The notes: generated from the letters alone by a model not told the origin. Numbered from the stretch's first letter, positions 8,591 to 17,926 are shown. The stretch is 64,000 bases of DNA from CBDCUI01 sp965223115 (GCA_965223115.1 OZ244982.1:248001-312000); one strand, 5' to 3'. Made by a program: numbers and translations.

Positions 8591-10186
8591 TTGATCAATC
8601 CCATGAATCAAAGTTCTGACAATTTTATTAATGGGATGTGTAACGCATCCATATATGATCATGCAGTTGATAATATTTCTGTTATCGAAACTCATATTTC
8701 TTGGGTCATACTAACTGGGGATTATGCCTACAAAATAAAAAAACCAATCAAATATAGTTTCGTGGATTTTTCTACACTAGAAAAGCGTGAATTTTACTGT
8801 AATGAAGAATTACGCTTAAATCGACGTTTAGCTCCAGAGATTTATTTAAGTGTAGTTGCAATTACTGGGAGTATTGAACATCCATCTTTCGAAAAATCTA
8901 GCAAGGTAATTGAGTATGCGGTCAAGATGCGACAATTTTCACAGAGCTCATTATTAAATTCATTATCCGATCAAAATAAACTATTGCAATCTCACATAGA
9001 TTTTATGGCAAAAGAAATTGCAGAATTTCATTTAAAAATTGATAAGGTATATGAAAATAAAGAGTTAGGTACTCCTGAAGATATTCATTTTTGGGTTTCT
9101 GATAATTATGCACAAATAAAAATAAACCTAGAAGATGTGGAATGTCATAAAAGTCTTGAGATGATTCAGAGTTGGAGTGAAGTGGAATATGGAAATAAAT
9201 ACGATCAATTTCAATTGCGAAAAAAAAATGGATTTATTCGAGAATGCCATGGTGATATGCACCTAGGTAATATGGTTTTAATCGAAAACAAAATCACAAT
9301 TTTCGATGGAATTGATTTTAACGAACACTTGCGCTGGATAGATGTTGTAAGCGAAGTAGCCTTTGTGATGATGGATTTGAGTGATCGCAATCATAATGAA
9401 TATGCCATTCGTTTCATTAACTCATATCTGCAAGATACAGGTGATTATGAAGGGTTGATTCTTCTTAGATACTACTTAGTTTATCGTGCAATGGTAAGGG
9501 CGAAGGTGGCATTGTTGCGCATTGCACAAAATGGGTTATCTAATACCGAGCAAAAAACAATTACAAAAGAGTTTAGATCTTACTTGGCGCTAGCATCACG
9601 ATATATTTCAGATCAAAAAATCGCGCTTATCATCACGCGTGGTTTGTCTGGATCGGGAAAATCAACTTATACTGAATCATTATTAGGGCCACTGGATGCG
9701 ATACGTATCCGCTCTGATGTGGAGCGTAAAAGATTATATGGTTACGCATCATCGATGAATACACAGTCAAAATTAAATGAAGGCATCTATACTCCACAAT
9801 CTTCAAAAAATACGTATATGAGGTTGGTTGAGCTATCAAGATCAATTTTAAACTCAGGGTTTACAGTAATTGTAGATGCATGTTTTTTGCAGTTTGATGT
9901 ACGTCAAGAATTTTTTGAACTTGCATTAGCACTAAAAGTTCCTTTTGTTATTTTAGATTTTCAAGCTTCAGAGAAAATTTTAAAGCAACGTATTATTCAA
10001 AGGGCTGACAATAAATCTGAGCCATCAGAAGCAGATTTGAAAGTGCTAAGTTCACAACTTAATAATTTATCTCCAATTAATAAACAGGAGAAAGTACACA
10101 CGATTGTTGTGAATACTGAAATTAAAGTGCATATTGGCCAGATTTCTCAAGTTATTAAAAATAAAATTGAGGCCTTATCAAATTAA
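8591..10186 (+). CDS. Bifunctional aminoglycoside-phosphotransferase-like / P-loop ATPase protein
   Basis: This 531-residue two-domain protein has an APH-like N-terminal half with the catalytic loop HGDMHLGN (220-227) and the metal-binding IFDGIDF (237-243). Its C-terminal half is a small P-loop kinase domain with GLSGSGKST (351-359). This pairing (COG2187 plus COG0645) is common next to universal stress proteins. The substrate is unknown and antibiotic resistance should not be assumed. I keep the TTG start at 8591 because an AGG-type ribosome site lies 8 bases before it. ATG 8603 is the alternative. It may be under FNR control through the box at 8484. Confidence 0.85.
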   Translation: MINPMNQSSDNFINGMCNASIYDHAVDNISVIETHISWVILTGDYAYKIKKPIKYSFVDFSTLEKREFYCNEELRLNRRLAPEIYLSVVAITGSIEHPSFEKSSKVIEYAVKMRQFSQSSLLNSLSDQNKLLQSHIDFMAKEIAEFHLKIDKVYENKELGTPEDIHFWVSDNYAQIKINLEDVECHKSLEMIQSWSEVEYGNKYDQFQLRKKNGFIRECHGDMHLGNMVLIENKITIFDGIDFNEHLRWIDVVSEVAFVMMDLSDRNHNEYAIRFINSYLQDTGDYEGLILLRYYLVYRAMVRAKVALLRIAQNGLSNTEQKTITKEFRSYLALASRYISDQKIALIITRGLSGSGKSTYTESLLGPLDAIRIRSDVERKRLYGYASSMNTQSKLNEGIYTPQSSKNTYMRLVELSRSILNSGFTVIVDACFLQFDVRQEFFELALALKVPFVILDFQASEKILKQRIIQRADNKSEPSEADLKVLSSQLNNLSPINKQEKVHTIVVNTEIKVHIGQISQVIKNKIEALSN

Positions 10187-10227
10187 ATGATTTAACACGT
10201 GTTGGTGTGAAGTGATATGTCTTCATA

Positions 10228-10241
10228 TTGATGTTTGTCAA
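10228..10241 (+). promoter_or_regulatory. FNR box upstream of the formate/nitrite transporter
   Basis: TTGAT-GTTT-GTCAA has one mismatch to consensus. Its centre is 67 bp upstream of the TTG start at 10302. The class II distance would put the start of transcription near 10276, leaving a short leader that contains the GGGAG ribosome site. Formate/nitrite channels are classic FNR targets, which strengthens the call. Confidence 0.65.
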
Positions 10242-10301
10242 TACATAAATACTTAAAGCTTTTTAGTCTTTGTAAATAACTAAGAATGGGAGTAAATAAT
10301 T

Positions 10302-11093
10302 TTGTATGAACAAACTGTAGATGCATATACACCAGATAGAATGGCTGCAATGGTTGAGAGTATTGGCGTAAAGAAAGCTAACTTACCAATAGTCCCAACA
10401 CTAATGTTAGGCTTGCTCGCAGGTGCATTTATTGCATTTGGTGCGATGTTTTTTACTTTGGTCATAACGAACCAATATATGGGATTGGGTTCTGCGCGTT
10501 TGCTGGGTGGAGTTGCATTCTCATTAGGCCTAATTTTAGTTGTGGTAGGAGGTGCTGAATTATTCACCGGTAATAATCTTATCGTTATGGCATGGGCAGA
10601 CCGAAAAGTTTCAACAAAGCAGTTATTAAGGAATTGGAGTCTTGTTTATTTTGCAAATTTAATTGGAGCTATAGGTGCTGCTATTTTAGTGTATTGGTCT
10701 GGCACGCTAACATTTGGTGATGGCGCAGTGTCAGAAACAGCTTTAGATATCGCTATTGTAAAGGTTAATATAGATCCGCTACAGGCTTTTATAAGAGGGA
10801 TATTATGTAATGTGTTGGTTTGTTTGGCGGTTTGGCTGTGTTTTTCTGCACGTGATGTAGCAGGCAAAATATTGGCAATTATCTTTCCAATTTCTGCCTT
10901 CGTGGCATTAGGATTTGAGCATTCTGTTGCAAATATGTACTTCATTCCACTAGGTATGCTAATTAGTAATGGCGGCATTGGTTTGTTAGACTTTTTAGGC
11001 AATCTGCTACCCGTTACATTAGGAAATATTGTGGGAGGCGGATTATTCGTTGCTATCGTCTATTGGAGCATTTATTTAAGAAAATATGAATAA
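10302..11093 (+). CDS. Formate/nitrite transporter (FNT) family channel
   Basis: This 263-residue protein has six hydrophobic segments of the FNT fold, a pentameric channel for small monovalent anions such as formate, nitrite or hydrosulfide. FNT-type features are AELFTGNN (helix 2 region), the CNVLVCLAVW stretch, and the GFEHSVANMYFIP loop with the conserved central histidine. The start is TTG 10302, preceded by GGGAG nine bases upstream. No ATG with a better site precedes the conserved part. It overlaps the CDF gene by 8 bp, so they form an operon. The substrate cannot be chosen from sequence. Confidence 0.9.
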   Translation: MYEQTVDAYTPDRMAAMVESIGVKKANLPIVPTLMLGLLAGAFIAFGAMFFTLVITNQYMGLGSARLLGGVAFSLGLILVVVGGAELFTGNNLIVMAWADRKVSTKQLLRNWSLVYFANLIGAIGAAILVYWSGTLTFGDGAVSETALDIAIVKVNIDPLQAFIRGILCNVLVCLAVWLCFSARDVAGKILAIIFPISAFVALGFEHSVANMYFIPLGMLISNGGIGLLDFLGNLLPVTLGNIVGGGLFVAIVYWSIYLRKYE

Positions 11094-11949
11094 AGATGCT
11101 GATGTAGATCGTAAAGTAAGAAATGTTCTACTTCTTGAAGGTACAGCTAATGTCGTTGTTCTTATTGCTAAAACAATAGTAGGTATACAAACTGGTTCAA
11201 GTGCAATACTGAGTGATGCTCTTCATTCGCTCACAGATGTGTTTAATAATATATTTGCATATATAGCATCGAAAATCTCTGCATCGCCGCCAGACAAAAA
11301 TCATCCTTATGGGCATAGAAAATTTGAAACGTTAGCCGTTTTTGTTTTGGCAACCTTGCTTAGTGTTATCGCCATTGAAGTTGTAATCCGTGCATTTGAA
11401 CGCATCGGCAACCCTATATTGCCCAGTAAGTGGGGTTTAATTGTAATGATCGGGGTGCTGGTAGTTAATATATTTATATCGAGTTGGGAGAACTACCAGG
11501 CCAAACGTCTAAAGTCAGATTTGTTAAAGGCAGACGCAAAGCATACTTTCAGCGATGTGTTGGTTACTATTGGTGTGATTATTGGTTGGCAGCTTGCGTC
11601 ACATGGATATCCAATTTTTGATTTTATATTGGCAGTGTTTGTATCTGCTTTAGTGTTCTATCTTGCATTTCAATTATTCCGTAAAAGTATACCTGTATTA
11701 GTAGATGAAGCCGCAGTGGATCAAACTAGAATAATCGAGGCTATCGAGCAATTGGATGATGTGGTAAAGATTGAACGTTTACGCTCGCGTAATATTGGTC
11801 AAGAGACCTTTGCAGATATTGTAGTTAGAGTGAGAGCAAATATGACAACAGAAGAATCACACAGGGTTGCAGACTTAATAGAAGAAGAACTATATCAGAG
11901 ATTTAATATTGATGATGTCGTGGTTCATGTAGAGCCAACCTATGTTTAA
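11086..11949 (+). CDS. Cation diffusion facilitator (CDF) family transporter
   Basis: This 287-residue divalent-metal/proton antiporter has six transmembrane helices and a cytoplasmic C-terminal ferredoxin-like domain. The metal-site pattern is D44/H47/D51 in LSDALHSLTD, with a second half-site in DAKHTFSDV near residue 155. NHPYGHRKFE (72-81) is the conserved cytosolic loop. The C-terminal segment from about 205 is the regulatory domain. The ATG overlaps the end of the FNT gene, which indicates translational coupling. Family members export Zn2+, Fe2+, Co2+, Cd2+ or Mn2+. The exact metal is not determined. Confidence 0.93.
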   Translation: MNKDADVDRKVRNVLLLEGTANVVVLIAKTIVGIQTGSSAILSDALHSLTDVFNNIFAYIASKISASPPDKNHPYGHRKFETLAVFVLATLLSVIAIEVVIRAFERIGNPILPSKWGLIVMIGVLVVNIFISSWENYQAKRLKSDLLKADAKHTFSDVLVTIGVIIGWQLASHGYPIFDFILAVFVSALVFYLAFQLFRKSIPVLVDEAAVDQTRIIEAIEQLDDVVKIERLRSRNIGQETFADIVVRVRANMTTEESHRVADLIEEELYQRFNIDDVVVHVEPTYV

Positions 11950-11963
11950 TTAATAATAACTAT

Positions 11964-13160
11964 TTACATAAATTTAAAATAGCCGAAAAATAACAATACC
12001 AAATTAAGTATTATGCCAGTAATAGGAAGTATGTAATCTAATTTAATACAACTACCTTTTTGAATTGAAATATACAAAAGAGAGGCTTGCACAGTAATAA
12101 ACACTGCTAGGGTAATAGTACTAGTAAATTCAGCGAGTGTTACTAAGTCTAAACTGGTAGCTAAAATAGTAAGTGCTAATGCAATGGTTATTGTTGCTAA
12201 TATAGGCGTTTGTGTTTTTTTGTTTACAGTTTTGAAAATAGATAAGAATAATTTTTGTTTGGCCATCCCATATAAAACCCGCGATGCCATAATCACTTGA
12301 ACTAAAGCACCGTTAATGATTGCGATCATGCTGACTATTGCTAAGAGAGTCGAGTTATATCCTTTATATTCGATGATTGAAACTAAAGGCGCATTACTAC
12401 TATTAAAAATAGATGATGGAATAAATACTGTACAGGATATGGAAAGGGCAACATAAAGTAATGTTGAGAAAGCTAAAGATAAAACTATAGCTAAAGGCAC
12501 AACTTTTTTTGGGTCTATTGTTTCTTCAGCAATATTTACAATATCCTCAAATCCAATATAAGCATAAAATGAAATAAAGGCCGCATATAGTATTACTGCA
12601 CCATTAGAAAAAGTTACTGGTAATGGTGGCAGCTTGAAATGTTTTATTTCATTTAGGTCAAAAACTGCATAGATCACGAAAAGCAAGCCAAGTATTTCTA
12701 TTATAGTAATCAATGATGCGATTAGCAGTGATTGACTGATTCCCCAAATAGCCAATGCAGTTATAAATAAAATAATGCTTAGAATCACAACTAATTCTGG
12801 AACCTGAATTACAGCTATAAAATAGCCTGCAAAACCTTTAGTCATAGTAGCAGCAGAAACTGTGCCCACTAATACAACGGCTAAGCCAACTAATGCTGAG
12901 AGCCTATGTTTATTGAAAGCGGCATGCGCATATGCTGCTTCTCCTGCACTTTTTGGGAACATTGAAGATAAGCGTGCAAATGAGTATGCAGTGATCGCTG
13001 CTATACATGCTGCAACAATAAATGAAAGCGGGGCATACTTATCAGCACGCAGTGCAACTTCACCAATCAATACATAAATACCAGCACCAAGAATAGTCCC
13101 CAAGCCATAAAATGTTAATAATGGAAGAGATATTTTTCTAGCAAGAGAGGTGTCTGCCAT
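11964..13160 (-). CDS. APC family amino acid permease
   Basis: This 398-residue inner-membrane protein has 11-12 hydrophobic helices. The N-terminal helix-1 motif GLGTILGAGIYVLIGE (20-35) is the substrate-binding bend typical of APC-superfamily transporters. YIGFEDIVNIAEET marks the helix 6 region. It is somewhat shorter than the usual 430-470 residues, mainly at the C-terminus. It is convergent with the CDF gene and lies upstream of, and in the same direction as, the two USP genes, 63 bp away. The substrate is probably a neutral or branched amino acid, by family only. Confidence 0.88.
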   Translation of the reverse strand: MADTSLARKISLPLLTFYGLGTILGAGIYVLIGEVALRADKYAPLSFIVAACIAAITAYSFARLSSMFPKSAGEAAYAHAAFNKHRLSALVGLAVVLVGTVSAATMTKGFAGYFIAVIQVPELVVILSIILFITALAIWGISQSLLIASLITIIEILGLLFVIYAVFDLNEIKHFKLPPLPVTFSNGAVILYAAFISFYAYIGFEDIVNIAEETIDPKKVVPLAIVLSLAFSTLLYVALSISCTVFIPSSIFNSSNAPLVSIIEYKGYNSTLLAIVSMIAIINGALVQVIMASRVLYGMAKQKLFLSIFKTVNKKTQTPILATITIALALTILATSLDLVTLAEFTSTITLAVFITVQASLLYISIQKGSCIKLDYILPITGIILNLVLLFFGYFKFM

Positions 13161-13224
13161 GTTTAACCAGTTACAAAATGATAATAAAAATACTTACATA
13201 GTTTAATAAGAAAAAAAGTAATAT

Positions 13225-14097
13225 TTAATGTGATAGAAATAGAGGTACAGTGGTTTTTTTTAGCAAGTGTCTTGTTGCGCCTCCTACTACTATTTCTTTA
13301 AGCCGGGCTTGGCCATAGGCGCCCATCACAATCAAGTCTGCGTCATATTCTATAGCACTTTGTAGTATTGTCTGTCCTATACCTTCGGCCAATTCGTCTA
13401 CATATATAACTTCTGCATCAATATCATGATGGGATAAGTGCTTGCGTAAATCGTCACTGTAAATAATGTTTGATTTTTCTTGTTTAATATTTTGTGAAAC
13501 ACATGTGATTTGAACATTTTCTGCATATTCTAAAAAAGGTAAAGAATCGTGTACTGCCCTTGTCGCTTCTTGACTTTCATCCCAGGCAATCATAATTCTC
13601 TGAGGAAAGTTAAATACTTTTTTTATGTCTGGCGTAATAATTACAGGTCGTCCCATATATATAGATAAATAATCATCAATTCTTTGCGTATACTCTATGC
13701 CAATTTGGGAATATCCTTGTGGAAGTACAACAAAATCAGCATAGCGCGCATTATCTATTATAAATTGAACATCTATACCATCTATATATTTCCATTCATG
13801 TGGCACATCATGCTCAGTTGCTTTACTTTCAAATTTAGCTTTGAGAGATTCCGCAGTAGCTTTTGCTAATTCAATTTGATTGCTTGATAAATAGTCAGCT
13901 GCTTTAAGGAAGCCGCTACTAAAATAATCCATCGCTTTAACAAATCCACTGCTTGATTCGGTTGTGATTGGATAAGGCGTCAAATGTACTCCAATTACAT
14001 GGGAATTAAAAACTTTTGCTAGTAACAAAGTTGTTTCAACACGGTAGTCATTAGCTTCGCCAGCATCACATATTACCATAATATCTTTTATTGACAT
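13225..14097 (-). CDS. Universal stress protein, two-domain type (second of tandem pair)
   Basis: This 290-residue protein has two UspA-like halves. The C-terminal half has the nucleotide-binding motif in VMGAYGQARLKEIVVGGATR. The start is ATG 14097 (MSIKDIMVICDAGEAN), which matches the start of the next paralogue. Extending to 14202 would add 35 residues unrelated to the family. The two proteins are clearly paralogous over their full length, indicating a tandem duplication. They lie 46 bp apart and are probably co-transcribed from the FNR-type promoter at 15.1 kb. USPs of this kind act in survival under hypoxia or energy stress. Confidence 0.9.
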   Translation of the reverse strand: MSIKDIMVICDAGEANDYRVETTLLLAKVFNSHVIGVHLTPYPITTESSSGFVKAMDYFSSGFLKAADYLSSNQIELAKATAESLKAKFESKATEHDVPHEWKYIDGIDVQFIIDNARYADFVVLPQGYSQIGIEYTQRIDDYLSIYMGRPVIITPDIKKVFNFPQRIMIAWDESQEATRAVHDSLPFLEYAENVQITCVSQNIKQEKSNIIYSDDLRKHLSHHDIDAEVIYVDELAEGIGQTILQSAIEYDADLIVMGAYGQARLKEIVVGGATRHLLKKTTVPLFLSH

Positions 14098-14143
14098 GCT
14101 AGTGCTTTTTAAATTTATGAGGCATTTAGCATCAATTAAATTT

Positions 14144-14983
14144 TCAGTGCGATAAAAATAAAGGGATAGTTGTGTGGTTAAGTAGATATCTTGTGGCACC
14201 ACCTAATATAATTTCTTTGAGACGTGTATGCCCATAAGCTCCCATGACAATTAAATCTGCATCGAATGCTAGGCCACTTTCTAAAATTGTTTTACCTGTT
14301 CCTTTTGATGCCGGATCTAAAGATATAACTTCAACATCCAAACCATGGTGAGATAAATGCTTGCGTAGATCATCAGCATAAATTAAATATTCTTTTTCTT
14401 TTTTAGAACTGGCTGCAACACTTACTATTTGGATTTGTTCTGCATATTGTAGTAAGGGCATTGCATCGTGGACTGCTCTTGCAGCTTCATGACTTTCGTC
14501 CCAGGCAATAATGACGTTTTTTGGTAAAGTAAAGACTTTCTTTAAATCGGGTATAACAATTAATGGTCTACCTAAGTGTATAGATAAGTATCCATTAATT
14601 TTTTGCGTATTATCTTCTCCATATTTGGAATATCCTTGTGGGGCAACAACAATATCTGCGTAGCGCGCATTATCAATAATGTAGCGGACATCAACTCCTT
14701 CTATGACTTTCCATTCGCTAGGTATTTCGAGTTCGGCAGCTTTTTGTTTAAATTTATCACAAAGTGCTTGTGCAGTATCTTGGGACTGTTTCATTTGATC
14801 AGCTGATATATATGGAATCGCTTCAGGAAAGCCACCCCCGTAGACGGGAATAACAGGGTAGGGTACGAAGTGTATGCCTGTTACATATGCATGATAAACT
14901 TTTGCTAACAATAGAGCTGTTTCAATGCGATATTCATTTGCCTCACCTGCGTCGCACAACACTATAATATCTTTTATAGACAT
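14144..14983 (-). CDS. Universal stress protein, two-domain type (first of tandem pair)
   Basis: This 279-residue cytoplasmic protein contains two USP domains. The C-terminal domain has the ATP-type signature in VMGAYGHTRLKEIILGGATR. A strong AAGGAG Shine-Dalgarno eight bases before the ATG fixes the start. Upstream, an FNR-like box at 15107-15120 and a TATAGT -10 at 15085-15080 give a textbook class II spacing, so the pair is probably induced at low oxygen. The downstream USP is its tandem copy. Confidence 0.92.
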   Translation of the reverse strand: MSIKDIIVLCDAGEANEYRIETALLLAKVYHAYVTGIHFVPYPVIPVYGGGFPEAIPYISADQMKQSQDTAQALCDKFKQKAAELEIPSEWKVIEGVDVRYIIDNARYADIVVAPQGYSKYGEDNTQKINGYLSIHLGRPLIVIPDLKKVFTLPKNVIIAWDESHEAARAVHDAMPLLQYAEQIQIVSVAASSKKEKEYLIYADDLRKHLSHHGLDVEVISLDPASKGTGKTILESGLAFDADLIVMGAYGHTRLKEIILGGATRYLLNHTTIPLFLSH

Positions 14984-15079
14984 GTTTGTTCTCCTTATTT
15001 ACATATATATAGTGGCATGATGAGTCATCGCCATGTTTGATAGCATATAAGTTAACTAACTATTACCAATCGTAACTTC

Positions 15080-15120
15080 ACTATATATTCCATAAAAATA
15101 TATAGATTGATATAAGTCAG
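15080..15120 (-). promoter_or_regulatory. FNR-type promoter for the tandem USP genes
   Basis: The box TTGAT-ATAA-GTCAG (15107-15120) has two mismatches to the FNR consensus. A -10 hexamer TATAGT lies on the minus strand at 15085-15080 and predicts a start near 15073, 40-41 bp from the box centre. This spacing is that of activating FNR sites. The leader to the USP ATG would be about 90 nt. Confidence 0.55.
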
Positions 15121-15167
15121 AATAAGTTTATTAATATGTTTGAAATAAGTGAATAGATAAATATATT

Positions 15168-15200
15168 GAGGCTGTAATTTATATGACTGATTACAGCCTC
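15168..15200 (-). terminator. Hairpin terminator after the Hsp20 gene
   Basis: A perfect 11-bp inverted repeat, GAGGCTGTAAT and ATTACAGCCTC, encloses an 11-nt loop. It begins 16 bp after the Hsp20 stop codon. On the minus strand it is followed by AATATATTTAT, which is only a moderate U-tract. It probably separates Hsp20 transcription from the USP promoter. Confidence 0.6.
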
Positions 15201-15215
15201 TACACAAGAAATGTT

Positions 15216-15656
15216 TTATTGAACGTTAACAGTAATTCTTTTTGGTTTGGCAACCTCTTTTTTACCTACTATAATTTGTAGGACACCTTTGTTTGATTTT
15301 GCTGTTATATGTTCTGGGTCTGCAGTTTCAGGTAAGCTAAAACGTCGATAGAAGCTTCCATGTGAGCGTTCCATGCGTGTATAGCCTTCATGCTCTTCTT
15401 TTGTTTCACTCTCACGTTCACCTTTTAGACTTAGTACACCATTTTCCATGCTGACTTCTATATCCTTAGGCTCCACACCAGGCACATCTGCTTCAATAAG
15501 AAAATGATCATCTTTTTCAGCTATATCTACAGCAGGTGCCCATGCGCTGGTAGCTATAGTGCTGTCTTCGTCGTCTAATTCCACATTAAAGAAACGATTA
15601 AAATCTTTAAACTGAGGAAAGTAGTTAAAAAAAGGATCTCTAGGTACAAGTTTCAT
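15216..15656 (-). CDS. Small heat shock protein (Hsp20/alpha-crystallin family)
   Basis: This 146-residue holdase chaperone prevents aggregation of unfolded proteins. The alpha-crystallin domain runs from about residue 35 to 130, with the PGVEPKDIEVSMENGVLSLK strand pair and the late GVLQI motif. The C-terminal tail is short and lysine-rich. The start is ATG 15656: GGAGGT lies seven bases before it. The upstream in-frame ATG at 15671 overlaps that ribosome site and would lack its own. A box TTGAC-GAAG-ATCAA and a TAGAAT -10 precede it at class II FNR distance, so induction by low oxygen is likely. Confidence 0.93.
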   Translation of the reverse strand: MKLVPRDPFFNYFPQFKDFNRFFNVELDDEDSTIATSAWAPAVDIAEKDDHFLIEADVPGVEPKDIEVSMENGVLSLKGERESETKEEHEGYTRMERSHGSFYRRFSLPETADPEHITAKSNKGVLQIIVGKKEVAKPKRITVNVQ

Positions 15657-15689
15657 GGGTGTAACCTCCATAGTGAATTTCTCTAGAAA

Positions 15690-15730
15690 ATTCTAAATAT
15701 TGGGGTGTGGATTGTATTGACGAAGATCAA
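15690..15730 (-). promoter_or_regulatory. FNR-type promoter of the Hsp20 gene
   Basis: The box TTGAC-GAAG-ATCAA (15717-15730) has one mismatch. The minus-strand hexamer TAGAAT at 15695-15690 is a five-of-six match to TATAAT. The predicted start near 15683 is about 41 bp from the box centre and 27 nt before the ATG at 15656. The box lies just beyond the end of the CHAD gene. Confidence 0.6.
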
Positions 15731-15739
15731 TAAATCTAT

Positions 15740-16627
15740 TTATACAATATTTTTTAGCTGGATCAGCTTACGGTTTCTCTTATAGCGTGCTTGTTGACTA
15801 ATATATATTTTAGCTTTGTGATGATGACTGCTTTTGCTTACGTTATGGACGATTTTTTCAGTCACATAAGTATCATTAATTTTGCCTAAAACTTCTTGTA
15901 AATTTTTTAATATATTGCGTTCTTTTTTACTATGTTTTATATAAAATCCTAATATTTCAAGAATATACCTAAGCTCTTTCACATTGATTCGCAATTTGTG
16001 TAATTCTTTTTGTGAAAAATTAGATGTGCTGTTTTTTTTATTTATTATTTTCTTGTATTTGTGTTGTGCTTTTTCATTGATATATTCTTTTAACTTATCA
16101 CCTTTTATATTATCGCTTATAAAAGAGTTTTTCTTCCAATGTTTATTATTAATCCAGTCTAATAAATCATTTATTATTTTAGTATATTGATCAGATGTAA
16201 TAACATTTTCAATGTTAATATGCAGTTTGTTTTGTTCGTTTTTAAATGCAATGTATAATTTATTGAAATCATCTATATTTTTATTATTATTAAAAGCAGG
16301 ATGGACATGTTCAGTTTTGACAACATCAAAGTCTCTTACTTTTGAAGTGGGTTTTATTAAATATTTATAAATATTATTAGCTTTTTCCCATTCATCACTA
16401 GGTAATTTATTTTTAATAAAGCTTAAAAAGGACTTAAATTTTCTTAAACTTACTCTTAACTGGTGTAAGCATTCTGCATCATAGGATGTTGATAATAAAT
16501 TATAATATTTGAATATTTCTTCAGCATTATTTTTGAAGGTCGCATCAATTAGTTCTTCTAATGTAGTAGTTTTATTAATAACTACTTCGAATGAAGTATT
16601 GTTAGAATTATTTTTATAAATATTCAT
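15740..16627 (-). CDS. CHAD domain protein
   Basis: This 295-residue helical protein is of the CHAD family, whose members bind polyphosphate through conserved histidines and basic residues. Characteristic segments are HQLRVSLRKFKSFL (55-68), KVRDFDV (about 96-102) and a second half with HKLRINVKELRYILEIL. No CYTH domain is fused to it. Codon use is strongly AT- and Asn/Lys-biased compared with neighbours. It starts 15 bp after the MgtC/DUF4010 gene, so the two form an operon driven from the FNR site at 18.0 kb. A role at polyphosphate granules is family knowledge only. Confidence 0.85.
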   Translation of the reverse strand: MNIYKNNSNNTSFEVVINKTTTLEELIDATFKNNAEEIFKYYNLLSTSYDAECLHQLRVSLRKFKSFLSFIKNKLPSDEWEKANNIYKYLIKPTSKVRDFDVVKTEHVHPAFNNNKNIDDFNKLYIAFKNEQNKLHINIENVITSDQYTKIINDLLDWINNKHWKKNSFISDNIKGDKLKEYINEKAQHKYKKIINKKNSTSNFSQKELHKLRINVKELRYILEILGFYIKHSKKERNILKNLQEVLGKINDTYVTEKIVHNVSKSSHHHKAKIYISQQARYKRNRKLIQLKNIV

Positions 16628-16642
16628 TCTATAGCTAGTCTT

Positions 16643-17926
16643 TTAATAAAAATCAATTGGTGACAAAGTAAAGTAAGTTAGTGCGCCTATTGCAAAAGCA
16701 AGTAGTAATATACTTCCACTCCATTTTGCAAGTCTCCAACCACCAATTACTTGTGAAATTAGAGCTTTAACAGCTGTGTTAGCAAGCACAGCGATTAAAA
16801 TACCATTAGCAGCTATTTGCATAGCGAGTTTGTTATTTTCAGGTTGTGCAGATTTAGCTAAAGTGATACTTATTGCGTCTACATCTGCAATTCCAGAAAT
16901 AGCTGCTAATGTATACACACCTGCTGTACCGAAATATGATTCTACTAAATGTACAATTAAAAATAATATTGATAAAACTATGCCGTAGATAGCAGCTGTA
17001 TCTAGTTGTAAAGGATTTTTCAAATCTAGCACTGTTGCAAAATTTTTGTCTTTCTTATATAAAAATGCAATCCATATAACAGCAAACATAGGAGTCAAAG
17101 TTATTGCGATTAATGTTGGGCTTAAATATGGGATAAGTGAAAAATTTAAAATCCCAAGCATGACTAATAGTCTTGGACCCATCATTGCGGCAGCCAATGA
17201 TATGCCGCTACCAAGTAGTGCAGGCGAAGCGTTTTTGTTGCTATTGGCTATTTTTGAGAAAGCAACTGCCACTGCAGTAGATGAAGTAAGGCCACCTAAA
17301 AGTGCAGTTAAGAATATACCTAGGCGGTTTCCTAACAACTTCACACTGAAATATCCAAAATAAGAAATACCCGCTATGAGTAAAATTAATACACCGATCG
17401 TGCGAGGATTTATCGTGTTGCCTGGACCAATATCTTTGTTAGGTAACAGTGGTAAAGCGACAGCGGCCAATAACAGCAATTGAATTGTTGCATTTACTTC
17501 GTCTATATCTAGTGCTTTGATGTAATGATGCAACTTATTTTTTAGCCTAAGTAGCGCAACTATAATTGCTGCAAAAGCAATTGCTTCAATTTTATAGCCA
17601 ATTGCAGCAAATGCGCCTATCGCAAATACAACTAGTAATGTAACTTCTGTTGTATAGCCAAAATCTGCAAATTTTTTTGCATTTAGTCTGTAAGCGATAA
17701 AAATGATTGAGGATAATCCTAATGCAAGGGCAGGAAGTATGAATGGAGTAATTGTATTGCTGAGTATTGCAGAAACTCCACCTAGAAAACTCACAATTGC
17801 AAACGTTCGTAACCCAGCATCGCTAGCTTTTGTTGTTTGCTTTTGTGTTTTCCATTCCCTTTCAAAACCAATGATAATGCCAATGGCCAAAGAAACCAAC
17901 AAGTTGAGTATTATTTCTGTGTTCAT
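16643..17926 (-). CDS. MgtC/SapB - DUF4010 membrane protein
   Basis: This 427-residue protein has about 12 hydrophobic helices. The N-terminus resembles MgtC/SapB (SLAIGIIIGFEREWK, 13-27, then DAGLRTFAIVSFLGG) and the rest is DUF4010 (for example FGYFSVKLLGNRLGIFLTAL). The transport or sensing function of this fusion family is not established. A perfect FNR box with a TATATT -10 at 17976-17971 lies upstream and divides its promoter from that of the CbpM-like gene. The CHAD gene follows in the same unit. Confidence 0.88.
   Translation of the reverse strand: MNTEIILNLLVSLAIGIIIGFEREWKTQKQTTKASDAGLRTFAIVSFLGGVSAILSNTITPFILPALALGLSSIIFIAYRLNAKKFADFGYTTEVTLLVVFAIGAFAAIGYKIEAIAFAAIIVALLRLKNKLHHYIKALDIDEVNATIQLLLLAAVALPLLPNKDIGPGNTINPRTIGVLILLIAGISYFGYFSVKLLGNRLGIFLTALLGGLTSSTAVAVAFSKIANSNKNASPALLGSGISLAAAMMGPRLLVMLGILNFSLIPYLSPTLIAITLTPMFAVIWIAFLYKKDKNFATVLDLKNPLQLDTAAIYGIVLSILFLIVHLVESYFGTAGVYTLAAISGIADVDAISITLAKSAQPENNKLAMQIAANGILIAVLANTAVKALISQVIGGWRLAKWSGSILLLAFAIGALTYFTLSPIDFY

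Noticed and set aside
8591..10186. Aminoglycoside resistance gene
   Set aside because: The APH-like domain is of the COG2187 type fused to a P-loop kinase, which is not known to confer resistance.
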